The translations under genes were made by a program, and so were the position numbers. The notes under the pieces are model-generated. The model saw nothing but the letters and a program-made list of their open reading frames with translations, did not search any database and was not told the origin of the DNA. Source: Morchella semilibera (lineage: Eukaryota > Ascomycota > Pezizomycetes > Pezizales > Morchellaceae). Taken from it: 64,000 bases of DNA. Below, piece after piece: positions 36,829-48,731 of this stretch. Where the stretch lies: positions 1,422,668-1,486,667 of the forward strand of contig WBVU01000011.1 in NCBI GenBank assembly GCA_009192285.1, read 5' to 3'. Within the stretch, counting starts at the first letter, position 1, and each line of letters starts with the position of its first letter.

Positions 36829-37626
36829 AAATAACGTAGAGTCCGAAATGACACAGGCCATTCCATGATCCAAAATGACACAGAGCCTCTCCTATTCTAT
36901 TCGTAATACCTCCTGACCAGTATACTGGCTCGGTCTGCTCTATATTATAATTGTATAGTTTGTAGGAATCGTCGATAAGTCATCTTGTTATGTCTAGGCT
37001 CCATATATCGGGCGCCTCCCCGAGCTTTCTTAACAGGAGGTGTCTCGCTGTTATTGGGAGCCTCTTGAATCCAATAAATACCTAGTATAACCCGTCTCCC
37101 AGGAGCTCTGGCTAATACAGAACGAGCATGAGACGGTTTAAAAGTGCTCAGGATTACGGGCTCTTTTGATTTTGACCAACATGCCCGTAGATAGAATGGC
37201 TAGCCGAAACTTGAGTGCTTGAGATGGACTACCCGATATTTATCAGCCCGACATATCTTTCCTGGATATACGGCTCAATCAAAAACGCGTCCTTAAGTTC
37301 TTACCTTGAGTTGAGTAAATATTGGCCTTCGTAAAGCACTTCTGCCTGTCTGTACTAGAGAGGTCAGAACGTACGAGGGGAAGTAATTAAGTGAAAGTGA
37401 TTAGATGAGAGTCAAAACGTGCAAATCGAAATCTTTAGGTCGTGAAGGACAGGAAAACTAGCTAGATCGTAAAGGACAAGAAAGAGTAAACTAGGCCGTG
37501 ATGATTGGAAAGCACAACTGGCTCATGAACCAAGTCGTGAAAGACAGAGCCCGTGGTGAACAGTAACGTGGTGAACTGTGTCATTTCCAATCTTGAAACA
37601 GTGTCATTTCGAACTATGCGTTATTT
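36829..37626. mobile_element. Element-like region bounded by about 50-bp inverted repeats carrying GAAATGACAC
   Basis: The left arm (36829-36883) starts AAATAACG and contains CGAAATGACAC and, further in, AAATGACACAG. The right arm (37576-37626) is its inverted counterpart with a few mismatches (GTGTCATTTCG, ending CGTTATTT). The interior (about 690 bp) has no recognisable coding sequence. It starts 2 bp after the Harbinger MITE, sharing that element's TAA duplication. This is probably a degenerate non-autonomous DNA transposon of a family I cannot name. Confidence 0.55.
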
Positions 37627-40600
37627 GGTTATATCAGACGTTACAGATCAGACTGTGTTACTCGAGTTAGGCCATCTCCGCTTATTCTACCTATTCTATT
37701 CCATTCCATCCGGTCCTATCCGACCTGGTTTTGTCCGGCTTGGTTTGATTTGATTTAATTTAATTTCATTATTGATTTACCAAAATGGAAATAAAAGGAG
37801 CACGGCTCGAATAAATGTCGTTTTCGCTGGTAGCTTTCAAATAGGGACGGCTAGTACCTACATGTATACGCCTGGTTAACCCTAGTAAAAGACATAATAC
37901 GCTGAAGTCGGTCCACCACGCATTAGCCCAGACTGTAAAGGGCTGGGGCTACGTGAGGGCTAGAAGCCCTACCCGAATGGGGTACATATATTTAATTAAG
38001 CAGGGACCCTTTGCACACATTATCTCCTTCACCTTGGGTAAGATTTGTCTCTGAGATAACTGACAACATACTAATCGGTCCAAAGTCCGTAGACTACATA
38101 ACATGTCAGTAAACTATATATCCAGCAGCATCATGACCACCATATCAGATATAGTTAACTGATATTACCAGCTAGTCGTCAAGAGTTGCAGCTCTAGATG
38201 CCTAGAAAGTATATGATAAAGTAAGAAGTTTCATGTTATATTGAAGGGTTACTACACGGCATACACATACCCATGATAGTTTGAGTATTGGGTTATTGTG
38301 CCTTATATCAACGGGTGAGTTTCCAGGGACAGGTTTAAACCTATCTTTGGTATAAAGTAAGCTACTAGATAGGATACGCCCTATAGCTCTAGGTAGCATG
38401 TTAGAGAAAGCCACCAAGGTGAAGCTATATAGCCTCTAGCCTCTAGCTAGCTCGACCTCTTGAAAACTGCGTTTGATACACGATGGCTTGTCTCGAAAAT
38501 ATCAAGCCAGTTACCAGCTGCAGGTCAATGATGGAGCTACGGCTCATACCCCACGAAGATGATGTTCCCACTCCCCAGAGCGAGCGTAGGCGGACTAGCT
38601 AACTGGGGTGATTGATCCACGCATTAGAACCCTTTGACTGGGGAAAAAGAACCAGAACTTCCACTCGGGCCTAACCCAACGTTTGTCCCCCCCCGGTTTT
38701 CGAAGGAGCCATCTCTTTCTTGTAGAGTAGCTAGAGATCCTGTATATAAATGGGAATCAATTGAGCCTTTGGCTATAGTTACCAGCCATAGAGCTCTTTT
38801 TTTCTTTTAAAAAAAATCAAGCAGCTCGTACTGCCTGTCTTCCATAGTTAATAACGCTCCTATATGGTGCGTCCTAGACAGGTACAGATCTTCGTTAGTT
38901 TGGAACATCTTTTAAGTCCCGGCCGCATTCGAGCGCAGCTTTCTTCTCCTGTCTTTGGCGTTAGCTAGGCTGACTACGTGTTGTTGGTAACTGATAGGTT
39001 ATTACATGGGGGGCATGAAGGCCAAAACCCAAGATTCAAATGCGTAGGTAACCTCTGGGGGGTAGCTTGTCGAAAGCTCAGGCTACCTGCTGATAGCTTC
39101 TAGGCAGCCTGTCCATAGCTCAGGTAGCTTGTCGATAGCTTGTCGATAGCTCAGATAGCCTATTGAATTGCTTACAGTAGCTGCAAGGCAAGGATGAACA
39201 ATGTTTCGGTGATGATCACAGGGCACACCACTCTCAAACATTAACGACTGGCGATGCGGTGTGTAACCCCCACTAGCCCCTAAACCCAACCCCAACAAAC
39301 CCCTACCCACGGCCACGACCCAAACCCGGACCCAGAACCAGTCCAAGATCATCATATACATGAGGGTACAATCCACCCCACACTAGCAGCATGCTGCTCG
39401 TAGGGGATGGGTACGAGACTACCCCACACCATACTTACAGGTATGTACACCCGCGTGAAAAAAAATGTGAGGGCGCCCACAACTTAGGTTAAAGCAATAC
39501 AAGCGAAGAGAATGAAAAATAAAGAGAGCTTCCCCAAAAAGCTTGGGAGAAGTGGGGGGGTTAGATTGGGACAAGGTATTGATGGTATGCCAAAGTGGAT
39601 GGCGACAGTAGCAAGGAATATAGAGGGCCATACAAAGCGGTGAATACATTTTAGAGGCCGTAGTGTCTACTCATTTCTTCGTTACTTTTTTCACGTGGGT
39701 GTGTAATGTACTTACATGTACTTAGCTGGCTGGCCGCCTTCTCAGGGTCAAGCCCTGGACAGAGAGAGATCGCTGGCTCCAGTACAAACTACTGAATAGA
39801 CAAATTGCCTATCTCCGAAACACCACTCCCACAACCATCATCATCACCATCATACGCCAAGCATCTACAGAAACAACCCTTGCTTGGCCTGGCCTGCCTT
39901 ACCCACAACGGGCCCGGATGTAAACGGGACCGATACTGTCACATTGCACCAGCCACCACGACCAGTCATCCCGCCTTGCGGAACACAACAACCCCTTCGG
40001 AGGTTGCGGGTTTTTGTCGGTTATCGTGCCGTGCTGTCGGATCAGTATGGATGGCAAGTGCCCATTACTACATGTAGTGGTGGTGGCGCCCTGACAAGAA
40101 CCAAGGTTGCCTCCCAGTGGGCTAGGCTCACGTTTACCAAACTATAAAACATCAGGCACGGCCTAGAGCTACTTGCACGGGAAAGCCCGACTATAGGCAA
40201 AAAAGGAATACTGGAGGTAGATGTACCCCAGATGTATGATAGAACGCCTGGTTAATAAGGATGACTGTATACTACGTCAGACCTCAGTGAGAACACAGAG
40301 ATATCCTGAGGAATCAATATAGACGGGGGTCTCAGAGCACCTAATTTCACCAAGCAAGCGAAAGCAGCCCACCCAAAACCTCTAGGCCAAAGCCAATTGA
40401 TGCCCTTGCCAGGCCCCGATAGTAAGCTTGTAGCAAAGGCAAACCACAACTGTGACCCGAGAGAAAGCCCCCGAGATGCATTACTAGCCCCGAGGAACCT
40501 ACTTTGTGCCGAGTATTACGGGAAATAAGGACGAGTGATAGCTGGTGATTCTGCCTCTAATGGGGATATTGGTCTACTTACCAGGGACAGCTATGATTTC

Positions 40601-40935
40601 TGGTAGTACCATTGAGTGGGGGTCCTGCTGGGGTAAGAAACAAGAAGGGCCAGTGTGTTAGCCCCGACTGTGCTCATGGAATAGGAATTGACTCCGGATT
40701 GTTAGCCCTAGTACTACTACATGGCTAACGACGGTCAATGATCATGATTCCAATCTTATATCAGACAATTTGAATAGCTCTTTTTGGCCAAGTTCTAACT
40801 TCTGGAAACACCACCACAACATAGACACGACTGATTCATGCCCAATGATATCAATTACTAGCATTACTATCTGTTTCGCCATAGTCATGGCCACAAAGCA
40901 CAAAACTATCTACTCCCCACCACCACCCTACTTCT
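37627..40935. other. Intergenic stretch, no gene supported
   Basis: It contains TACATGTA at 37859, 39713 and 40069, a short degenerate tandem repeat at 39062-39166, and a CGAGTGATA-type repeat end at 40532. Open frames at 39083-40147 lack any recognisable domain. Confidence 0.5.
39062..39166. repeat. Degenerate tandem repeat, GTAGCTTGTCGATAGCTC-like units
   Basis: About five imperfect 18-25 bp units of the form (A)GGTAGCTTGTCGATAGCTC follow one another. No gene overlaps. This is a minisatellite-like tract. Confidence 0.6.
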
Positions 40936-41698
40936 CTACTCCGCGCCGCCGCTCGTCATAATCAACAGTGTCGCTCCCAGCAACACCCACCAGTACCTAG
41001 GTGTTCACAATTCACATTAGTAACCCTTAACAACGCCAACCATAGCCAAGAGGAGGAAAAACTCACTTCTGCAAAAACGTCTTCTCTACCTCCGGTACCG
41101 GAATCTTCCCGTCCGCCGTTAATACAACCGGTTTGTTCAGGGCTGGTTGCGGGCCCTGCGCCTGCGTCACGATGCGCACTGTGGGAGTTGAGGACTACAT
41201 ATACCAATTAGCCAGCTATTCACTCACACAACCAGTCTCCTAGGAGGGGAACATACACTTCCATCCCCGCCCTTATACTGCACATGCCACGCCCTCCCCT
41301 CCCCATCAACCCTGACCGTCACCTCCGCACCCTCCGGATTCCTCAACGTTTTCTACCCCCATCCCCATAACTAATTAGCACATCTACTCCCACCCACCCC
41401 AACCTCCAATCCGGATACTCACCCTTTTCACCACACCCCCAAACCACTTCTCCCCCTCCAGCACCCCAACCCGTACCTCCCCATCCCCATCCTCCCCATC
41501 CTCATGCCGCACAGCAGCAGCAAAAAACTCGCCCTCACCCGTGGCGGGATCATACGCAACGGTGCCCAGGGGCGTGGGCGCCGCCGCGCCGAGTGGCCAC
41601 TGCTGCAGTGTCACGGTGTGGGTGCGGGTCGCGGCCGCGGTGGCAGAGAGCAGCGATAGCGCCGCTGGTAGCAGCAGCAGAAGGTTGAGTGTGCGCAT
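40936..41698 (-). CDS. EMC10: ER membrane protein complex subunit 10
   Basis: EMC10 is a lumenal/membrane subunit of the ER membrane protein complex, which inserts tail-anchored and multipass proteins. Four exons (41698-41423, 41352-41259, 41178-41067, 40996-40936) give 543 nt, 180 aa. The first about 23 residues (MRTLNLLLLLPAALSLL to ATA) form a signal peptide. A lumenal domain follows (VTLQQWPLG, LGTVAYDPATGEG, EVRVGVLEGEKWFGGVV). The fungal EMC10 signature GPQPALNKPVVLTADGK with EKTFLQK leads into YWWVLLGATLLIM, the C-terminal membrane segment split by the last intron. The second-exon donor (A|GTGTAT) was chosen because only it keeps the frame into RIVTQAQGPQP. Assignment rests on the C-terminal signature. 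Confidence 0.85.
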
Positions 41699-42850
41699 CT
41701 TTGTCTTGTCTTGTCGTGTGTTTGTTTGTAAACAGTGTGTCCGGTGGGTGGGGGTGATGGTGGGTGTTTCTCGTCAATCGTGAATATTATTAGTAGTGAG
41801 GTGTGATATGGATGCAAGTGAAGAAGGGTCTTGGGCGCTTATCGCGGCTGTGGGGAAGATACGTGGCTGTTTGAGGCCTCGTTCTTTTTTTTTTCGGCAG
41901 GCTGCTGAAAATATTGAAAGGGCAAATGTCTACTAGTCTACTATGCTAAAGCCCCGAGTAGCATTAAAAAAGCCCGCATTTCCATAGCACTCTACATAGA
42001 TCTATCGCGTATGGTAAAAGCCCTTTCTGGAGAGCTCTAAATTCCGTTCCTCGCAGAGTAGGAACGGGGCCAAAACAGCTCCCAAAATGCTATCCAAGGT
42101 CACAATATAGAAACCTCACATATTCACATCAAAGAGGGAAAAAAAAGTTCTGTAATAGTCCCTTCTATAATGGAAGCACTTGTGCTGCCACCTGTTTGCT
42201 ATTCATTCTGTTTCGTCTCTATCAAAGGTATCTTCTCCTTCTTCGATCTTCCCACTTCTTATGCACCTCCTGAAAGAAGCAAGTTGGTGTAACATGACTG
42301 CTTCTTGTCCACCGCCCGCGCACAAATCCAATCCAGCGACAAAACTAAAAGTAGCAGAGTAACAAGTCCCGTAAAAAAAGACACCTGCCATCATCATGCA
42401 AAAGAAACACAACAAAACACCGTCCCTGGCTCGCCCGCCATGCCAAACCGAAAGAAACCATCGAGAAAAGGTGTAAAATACTCAACTCCCTTTGCACTAA
42501 GCAGTATATCCCCGATACCCCGCCGAAAGAGAAAAGGGTCAGGAAGAGGAAAAAACCAGGATAAAACACAAAAAACTCCACTTGCAGATCCACAGATATA
42601 ATAGAAAATACTAATGACACAAACATAACAAGAAACTAATTAAACAGCCTAACCGCAGAACAAGAAGGATAACCATCTCAAACGCGAAGAAAGGAATAAA
42701 AAAAAAAAAAAAAAAAAAAAGAACACCGCTGGCGGAAACTCGGCAGGACTGTTCGACATGCTATTAAGCCGAACATGTCCCCGCACGAACAAAAAACTAC
42801 GTCGCTAGATATTACGTAGGTTCCGAGCAATACCAACGAGAGCTCGAGCT
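41699..42850. other. Intergenic, promoter side of EMC10 and 3' flank of the next gene
   Basis: A basic open frame at 42305-42601 (+) lacks an ATG and lies in A-rich sequence that is probably the 3' untranslated region of the minus-strand gene at 42851. A 23-base A run lies near 42699-42720. No other feature was found. Confidence 0.5.
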
Positions 42851-43460
42851 TTAAATCAGCTCAAACTCCTCGTCGGAGTCCTCATAATCAACAACCTCAT
42901 ACTCATTCTTAATCAGAGTTGTCAACTCCTTGTGTTCGAATTTCTTAACAGCCTCTGTTACTGCATGGCTAAGGGTGTCGGTTCCGGCACGTGGTCCTGA
43001 CTGATCATAGGAGTATGCGACACCATCAATAGAGTCGTTATCCGACGATGAATCTTCCCAGCGGTCTAGCGCCGCCGAAGGGGTCAGAGGGCCACTTCGG
43101 GCAGTACAAATCTCATCATCAAAGTACAACTTGCGGAGGGCCCTCTTCTTGGCAAGGTCCCTCCCAGTATAGGAACGACAGCTGTTGCAGTGGCAGAGCT
43201 TCACAAAGCTAGGGTCACGAGCCATCTTGAATCTACGGGGGAAATGAGTCAGAATTTTTCAACTCCTGAACACACAAAGAACGGATATTGTTTCGGTCGG
43301 GTGTTTATGGGGGTTCTACTTACTTGTTCTTATCATTCCAGCACAGAGCACCCATTTTCTTACCCGAAAACGGTTCCTGTGGCCGGCCGAGGAGGTTTAC
43401 ATTAACATTTCGGTACTTGACACGACGCTGGATCGGATGTTTATCAGCATAATGGCTCAT
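42851..43460 (-). CDS. Conserved-looking acidic protein, unknown function
   Basis: Two exons (43460-43324, 43232-42851; 519 nt, 172 aa) join through a GT-AG intron that rebuilds NDKNKFKMARDPSF. The N-terminal half is basic (HPIQRRVKYRNVNVNLLGR, SGKKMGALCWNDKNK) with a CxCxxC cluster (LCHCNSC), and is followed by RDLAKKRALRKLYFDDE. The C-terminal half is acidic (WEDSSSDNDS, then YEVVDYEDSDEEFELI). I do not recognise the family. A further ATG-initiated exon-like segment lies upstream at 43580-43503 (MSLNNSTVQSTGDLRS to SKE, followed by a GTGAGT donor), but no acceptor joins it in frame to this gene. The start at 43460 follows an in-frame TAA, so it is used here. The upstream segment may be the true first exon if the C6G5 run in between is mis-sequenced. 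Confidence 0.65.
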
Positions 43461-43502
43461 TTGTTGACCCCCGGGGGGTTAAATGACTAGGATGTGACTC
43501 AC

Positions 43503-43580
43503 CTCTTTGCTGCGGTGCTGTTCAACGGCTGCGCTCCTGAGGTCACCAGTGGACTGAACGGTGGAGTTGTTGAGAGACAT
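43503..43580 (-). other. Possible first exon of the acidic unknown gene
   Basis: Twenty-six codons beginning ATG at 43580 and ending at a strong GTGAGT donor (43502). The translation (MSLNNSTVQSTGDL, AAVEQHRSKE) looks coding. The phase does not match the downstream exon at the only nearby AG, so this is either a separate 5' exon spliced to an unseen acceptor or evidence of a one-base error in the C/G run at about 43470-43480. Confidence 0.4.
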
Positions 43581-45936
43581 AGTGTTTAATTTAGAGGATG
43601 AACTTGGAATTGAGGGAGAGGGTATTGCGGCTGGTTGAATAACGGGGGGGAAGGAGGAAGGCGACTGGCGACAACGATGACAACGAGCGAATTAAGTTGT
43701 GAAAGAGAGGAGGAGGGAGGAGGAGGTAACTGGGTGATGGCGAGTACGAGTATAAGCAGTGAGAGTGAGTAGCTGTGGACAGCAGGGGGAGTAGTCGAGG
43801 ATAGAGGGGAGAAGAGAGGAAGAGGAGTTGGGGGAGGGTTTCGGGAAGGGCCAGATATATAGGGACCAGTTGTTGCGGGAAGGGTTGTACCTAACACGAT
43901 AGCTCTTTATAGCTCAGGTAGGATGTGGTGGTGGTGGGAGCAGTTGCAGCTGGTACATTCAAAGGGTAGCTTGACCTGGAGCTAGCGTTTCCGGAGAATC
44001 AGTCAGAGTCCTTCCTTCAGTCACAGGAGCCTTACCTGGGGGGGGGGGGGGGGGGGTGTTATCATCATCATCACCACCACCACCACCGAACCAAGCTGTA
44101 TCATACATTTAATGCTTACTTCATACATCGCTCACTCTTACACTCTTACACTCTTACAATCAATCATACTTTGTTTCCCCCCCAAATCACCTGTAACTGT
44201 AAATAGTAATTCGCATTCATCTCTGTCTCTCTCTCCCCCACACCCCCACCACCACCACAGCCATCCACGGTACAGCCATCTTTTGTAAACATTCTGTTTT
44301 ATTTATTTGGACATCGTACAATTACATTGCTCTGTGGTACTTAGGTAGTAGTAGTAGTACATACATGTACCTAGTAGACCCTCAGTTCCATTGCGTTTGG
44401 GGGAGGGGGGCCGGGTAGTTCGTTACTCCCTTGCGCGCTCCCTTTGTCTCTCGCTCGCTCGCTCGCTCGCTCGTTCATTCGTTCGTTGCAACAGCCTCAG
44501 CGAGCCAGTTAGCAAAGCAAATGACGCCTAGAGACAGCACTTGGCTGGCTGAGTTGCTCCCATCTATTACCGTGGATACCCAGCCTTGCCTACCACAGCT
44601 ACAATAACAACAACCCAGTGCTCACTGCTAGAGTAGAGAGTAACTATGTACATATTAGATACATGTCACTAACATTAATCCCCACCATACAAACACTCTA
44701 CTCACCCCCCCTCTTCCCCAGTATACTAGAGTAGCAGAGTCCCCATGCACTTCTCACAGCAAAGTAAAAGTAAAGTAGTTGTGCACGTCCCCCTACCTTC
44801 TCCCCCTTCCACCTAAACCGAGGAGGAGCCGAGAGAGAGAGTGAGTGAGAGAGAGCTATCTCGTCTCGTTCAATCCAATCTCCCACCACCACCACCCTCC
44901 CCACCCCCCCTAAACCAACAAACGGAAAAAATAGGTTTAGTTTAAGGGGGGGCGGGGATGGGGATGGAGCGAGCGGCCGAAGAAACCGTGGTTATCAATC
45001 CACGCCTTTCTTTTCTACATGTATATCCCTGAGTGAGTGTTTTTCGTTATCACAGTCTGAGGTTACGCTACATATTACAGAAACCTCAACCCCAACCTTA
45101 GGTTAGGTTAGAAGGGAATGGAAGGAAGCGGTATCGCCCGTGCCTCTTGAGGGCTGATAAACACCCGTCGTCTCCGGGCTAGAGGAGATAGGTAGTCCGA
45201 ATCCATATGTGGTTGTTCTATATGGAGGTATAAGTATACCAGGGGGTGTAGGATCGAGGGGGGCGCGTAGATAACTCTTTCTACTACATGTACTACTGCT
45301 GCTACTACTATGTACTCTAAAGTAGATTAGATAGATAGATGAATGTACATGTATGTATGTACTCAGGTACAACAATAGTATCTCTATCAAAACTTACCTC
45401 CGTACTTACTCCGGCTGGATAGTAGATACGAGACTTGGAATGCACATCCCCCTCCCCCCCCCCAAAAAAAAAAAAACCTGGGACTCGCTCTTCAGATGCT
45501 TATCGGCCGGTGGCTGTCGAACGTTTCACGCCCGGTGATAGTGGTGGAAACAAACAATCCGTGCCTGCCTACATGTAGGTATCTACACTATGTGCATGTA
45601 TGTACCCCTAATCTACATCTACATGGAGCAGGTGACGTAGAACCCAAAGAAACTAAATTAACCGAGCCTCACTGTGGCTCATCCAGGGTTTGTGCCTGTC
45701 GGGTACACGCGCATCATCCACAATGTGGACCATCAAATTGCAAAGCAGCCAGTCATAGAGTGAGCCTGCGCCTTGTTTTATGAAATAACCATCCAGTCAC
45801 AGCTCTCATTATTGACTCCCCCCCCCCCATAGTTTACTGTTCCCCCCCCAGTGCATGAACAATCACCACCACCACTGGAATACATACCATGACTCTCTCT
45901 CTGTCTTAGTAGTCATCGCCGTCACCGGCGTCACCG
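43581..45936. other. Intergenic stretch
   Basis: No gene is supported. It contains a G run at 44040-44056, a CTCG tract near 44450-44475, microsatellite-like CCACCA and GATA words, and TACATGTA at 44362, 45016, 45285, 45346 and 45570, the densest cluster in the window. Confidence 0.5.
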
Positions 45937-47118
45937 TTAAACTTGGCCCTCGGCTTCAGAGGGCAGGATGCCAGGAAACCATCCAAAGCCATTCAGGTCC
46001 ACGTGAAGCGCTCCCCCTGCCCGTGTCGTCACAGTTACTCCCTCGCTGCGCAGAGCCTGTGCATGACGTGCTGCGGCGGTAGGGTCATCCCTTTTCCGAA
46101 CGAACCTGTTGTCAATCACTCAAAAACAAAGAAACAGTAACAGTAACAGCGATAGCAACAGCAATGATGATCATACAAAACGGATAAAAACAGAGCAGAG
46201 ACAGACAGATAGACAGAGGTCCGGGAAAAACATGTAGCCCTTGGACGAAGGAGACAGTGGGAAAATCTCTCCCATGCATTAGCGCCAGTTGCAGTCCTTA
46301 GAATACTACCAATGTACCATAAAGTTCGCAGGCTTATGCATGAGAGAGATTCTTATACGTCCAGGACATAGCAGCTCTAATGAGGCTGTATTGTAATTGT
46401 AGCGTAGTATAGATAGACACAGACAGAGAAACTGTACAGAGAGAGAGTTTTACCTGATAGGAATTATCCCATTCGACGATATGACCCTCTGCCACGGAAC
46501 ATTGCCGCTGTGGAAGACGACGGTATTACCCTGAGCGTTGTCGTCGTCGCCGTTGGGGAGGTGCTTGAGAGCCTGTCCGACCTGCCTGTGACCGGTTGAT
46601 AGGTTAGCCACTTTCTATGTAGGTACATACTCTCTACTCTAACCGGCGGTGTGTGCGTGTGGAAGCTCTCGAGATGCTTCCTTTCCTTCCTTCCTTCCTT
46701 CCTTCCTTCCGGGTTTCCAGAATTAGGGAGGGGTTGGTATCTTTTGTTACCTTGGGCATTGGGCTGTTGGTGTGGAGCTACAGTCAGCTATCTTTCTCTG
46801 CCTATTGTAGGTACCTACATGAAACCAGGGGGTCTGCCAAACAATGATACATGATAGATACATACATGATACCCATCCCCTTTGCTGTAACTACTGTAGA
46901 AACACAACAGAGGGAAATAGAAGGACTTTCTTACGCTTTCCTATCAGGTACGCAATGTGACCATAGGAGGTGACTTTACCGTGCGGGATTTCCTATTCAG
47001 CCATCTCAGCTCAGCTGAAAGCTGATTCATACTGGAAATCGATCTAAAAGGAACGACATACCTGGACGGCCATATAAACACCCACAATGAAGGCCTCTGC
47101 CTCGTCTGTTCGTGGCAT
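45937..47118 (-). CDS. atl1: Alkyltransferase-like DNA repair protein (Atl1)
   Basis: Atl1 binds O6-alkylguanine in DNA and hands the lesion to nucleotide excision repair; it resembles MGMT but has no methyl-acceptor cysteine. Five exons: 47118-47062, 46992-46935, a 13-nt micro-exon 46763-46751, 46585-46454, 46105-45937; 429 nt, 142 aa. Landmarks: EAEAFIVGVYMAVQ, EIPHGKVTSYGHIAYLIGK, PQCPRQVGQALKHLP (its PQCPR supplied by the micro-exon), NVPWQRVIS in place of the MGMT PCHR active site (W replaces C, the ATL hallmark), a GG-less RHAQALRSEGV loop, and VDLNGFGWFP. Without the micro-exon the frame does not connect to the next exon by standard splice sites. The intron between micro-exon and exon 4 carries a (TTCC)n tract (46684-46710). 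It is divergent from BUD13, with 554 bp between start codons. Confidence 0.9.
46684..46710. repeat. (TTCC)n microsatellite in an atl1 intron
   Basis: Tandem TTCC units inside the intron between the micro-exon and the following exon of atl1. Confidence 0.85.
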
Positions 47119-47672
47119 TACTGTGGGATGTGGGTTCTGTATGCGGGTTTTGGGGTGGGTGGATTGGTGGGCTGGTAGGTTTTGAATATAAATATGTAGG
47201 TACTTGGAGATTACTGTAGATGCTGACTGACCTACATCATGTAGTGTACTTCTTTAAATTTATATTTATACTTAATTGTCTATGGATGTCTATATTGTGA
47301 GCAAGTGAATGGAATTGTTTCTGAGAGCTCTCTCTCTCTCTCCACTCTCCACACTCTCTCCATACTCTCACTCTCACACTCTCACTCTCATTCTCTCACT
47401 CTCATTCTCTCTCTGCTGCTATGGGAGGTCTTGGCGGTAACCTCACCCTTCAATCACGTGCCAGCACTCGTAGTACGACCACAACGTAGAGTACAGAGTA
47501 CAACTGTTCGACTTCTATCGTGAGAATTGACGGCTTCTTTCGCCTTCATTCTCTCACTCTCACTCTCTCTCTCCACCCCCCTTTCTCTCTCTCCCTCTCT
47601 CTTTAACAACCAAAATCTAATCTAGTCCTCCCCCCCCCCCCCTTTCACACCCCCCCCCCCAAACGCCAGATA
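47119..47672. promoter_or_regulatory. Divergent promoter region of atl1 (-) and BUD13 (+)
   Basis: 554 bp separate the two ATGs. The BUD13-proximal half is a long CT-rich tract (about 47323-47410 and 47540-47610, CTCTCT and CACTCTC words), a known feature near fungal transcription start sites. C runs follow just before the BUD13 ATG. A shared promoter is inferred from the geometry only. Confidence 0.5.
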
Positions 47673-48731
47673 ATGTCGCTCTCAACATATCTCGCCCAGA
47701 AATACCTCACCAAGGACGAGCCTGACAAGAAAAAATCTAAAAAACGCAAAAGAAAGGCCCAGCAAGAGGGCGGTGTGATAATCGCCGACGACGATGCCCT
47801 TGGCTGGGACCAGCCCAAGGACGACGACGACGATGATGGCCCTGTGACCAGTACGTCCAAACCCAGCCCAACCCAAACCCAACCCCCAAGAAACCTGGTT
47901 TTCATTTTCAAGCAACTGAAGCAATACTGACCTCATTCACCACCCTCCCCCCTTACAGTTGGCGAAACAACCAAAGCATTCCGCCGCACCACAAAATCCA
48001 ACTGGACTTCCGTCTCCTCCGATGCAGCCGAGACCGCTGCCGCCGATGCCATCATCTCCCAGCCCGCCCCACAATCCACCGACACCTCCGCCGACCCTAC
48101 GGTTGTGGGCGCCGACGACGCCTCGCTCCAGAAGATGTCCAGCGGCGCGCATGCGGGCCTCCAGACCGCCGCGCAGGTAACCGCGCAGCTCGAGAGACAG
48201 CGCCAATCTGAGCTCGCGCGCTTCGCCGCTCAGGACCCCCGCGAGACCGGCAAGGGCCAGGAAACCATCTACCGTGACGCCTCGGGGCGCATCATCAACA
48301 TTGCAATGGCGCGGCAGGAGGCGCGCAAGAAGCTCGAGGAGGAGGCCGCCAAGCAGCGGGCGGTGACCGAGCAGAACAAGGGCGAGCTGCAGGCGGTGCA
48401 GAAGGAGGAGCGACGGAAAGAGCTCGAGGACGCAAAGTATATGACGTTGGCGCGATACGCGGACGACAAGGAGCTGAACGAGGAGCTGCGGGAGAAGGAG
48501 CTGTGGAATGATCCGGCGGCGGCCTTCCTGACGAGTAGGAAGAAGGGAGTGAGTAAGACGGGGAAGCCACTGTATAAGGGAGCAGCCCCACCGAACCGGT
48601 ATCATATACTACCGGGACATAGGTGGGATGGTGTGGATAGGGGGAATGGGTTTGAGAAGAAGTGGTTCCAGGCGCAGAATGCGAGGAAGAATAGGGCGCA
48701 GTTGGAGCATGACTGGCAGACTGATATGTAG
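47673..48731 (+). CDS. BUD13: Pre-mRNA-splicing factor Bud13/Cwc26 (RES complex)
   Basis: Bud13 belongs to the RES (retention and splicing) complex of the spliceosome, with Snu17 and Pml1; it aids splicing and nuclear retention of unspliced RNA. Two exons (47673-47850, 47959-48731) give 951 nt, 316 aa. The N-terminus MSLSTYLAQKYLTKD with the lysine patch KKKSKKRKRKAQ is the usual Bud13 start. IGETTKAFRRTTKSNW follows the intron. The conserved C-terminal block runs from TIYRDASGRIINI through ARYADDKELNEELR, PLYKGAAPPNRYHILPGHRW and DGVDRGNGFEKKWF to the end. The intron donor lies after GTGACCA, and its removal rebuilds VTIGETTKAF. The gene is convergent with nothing nearby. Confidence 0.94.

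Noticed and set aside
42305-42601. Basic 98-codon plus-strand frame
   Set aside because: No ATG, lies in A-rich 3' flank of the minus-strand gene.
47937-48605. 222-codon minus-strand frame
   Set aside because: Antisense shadow of BUD13; leucine/glycine-rich because of GC-rich codons on the other strand.
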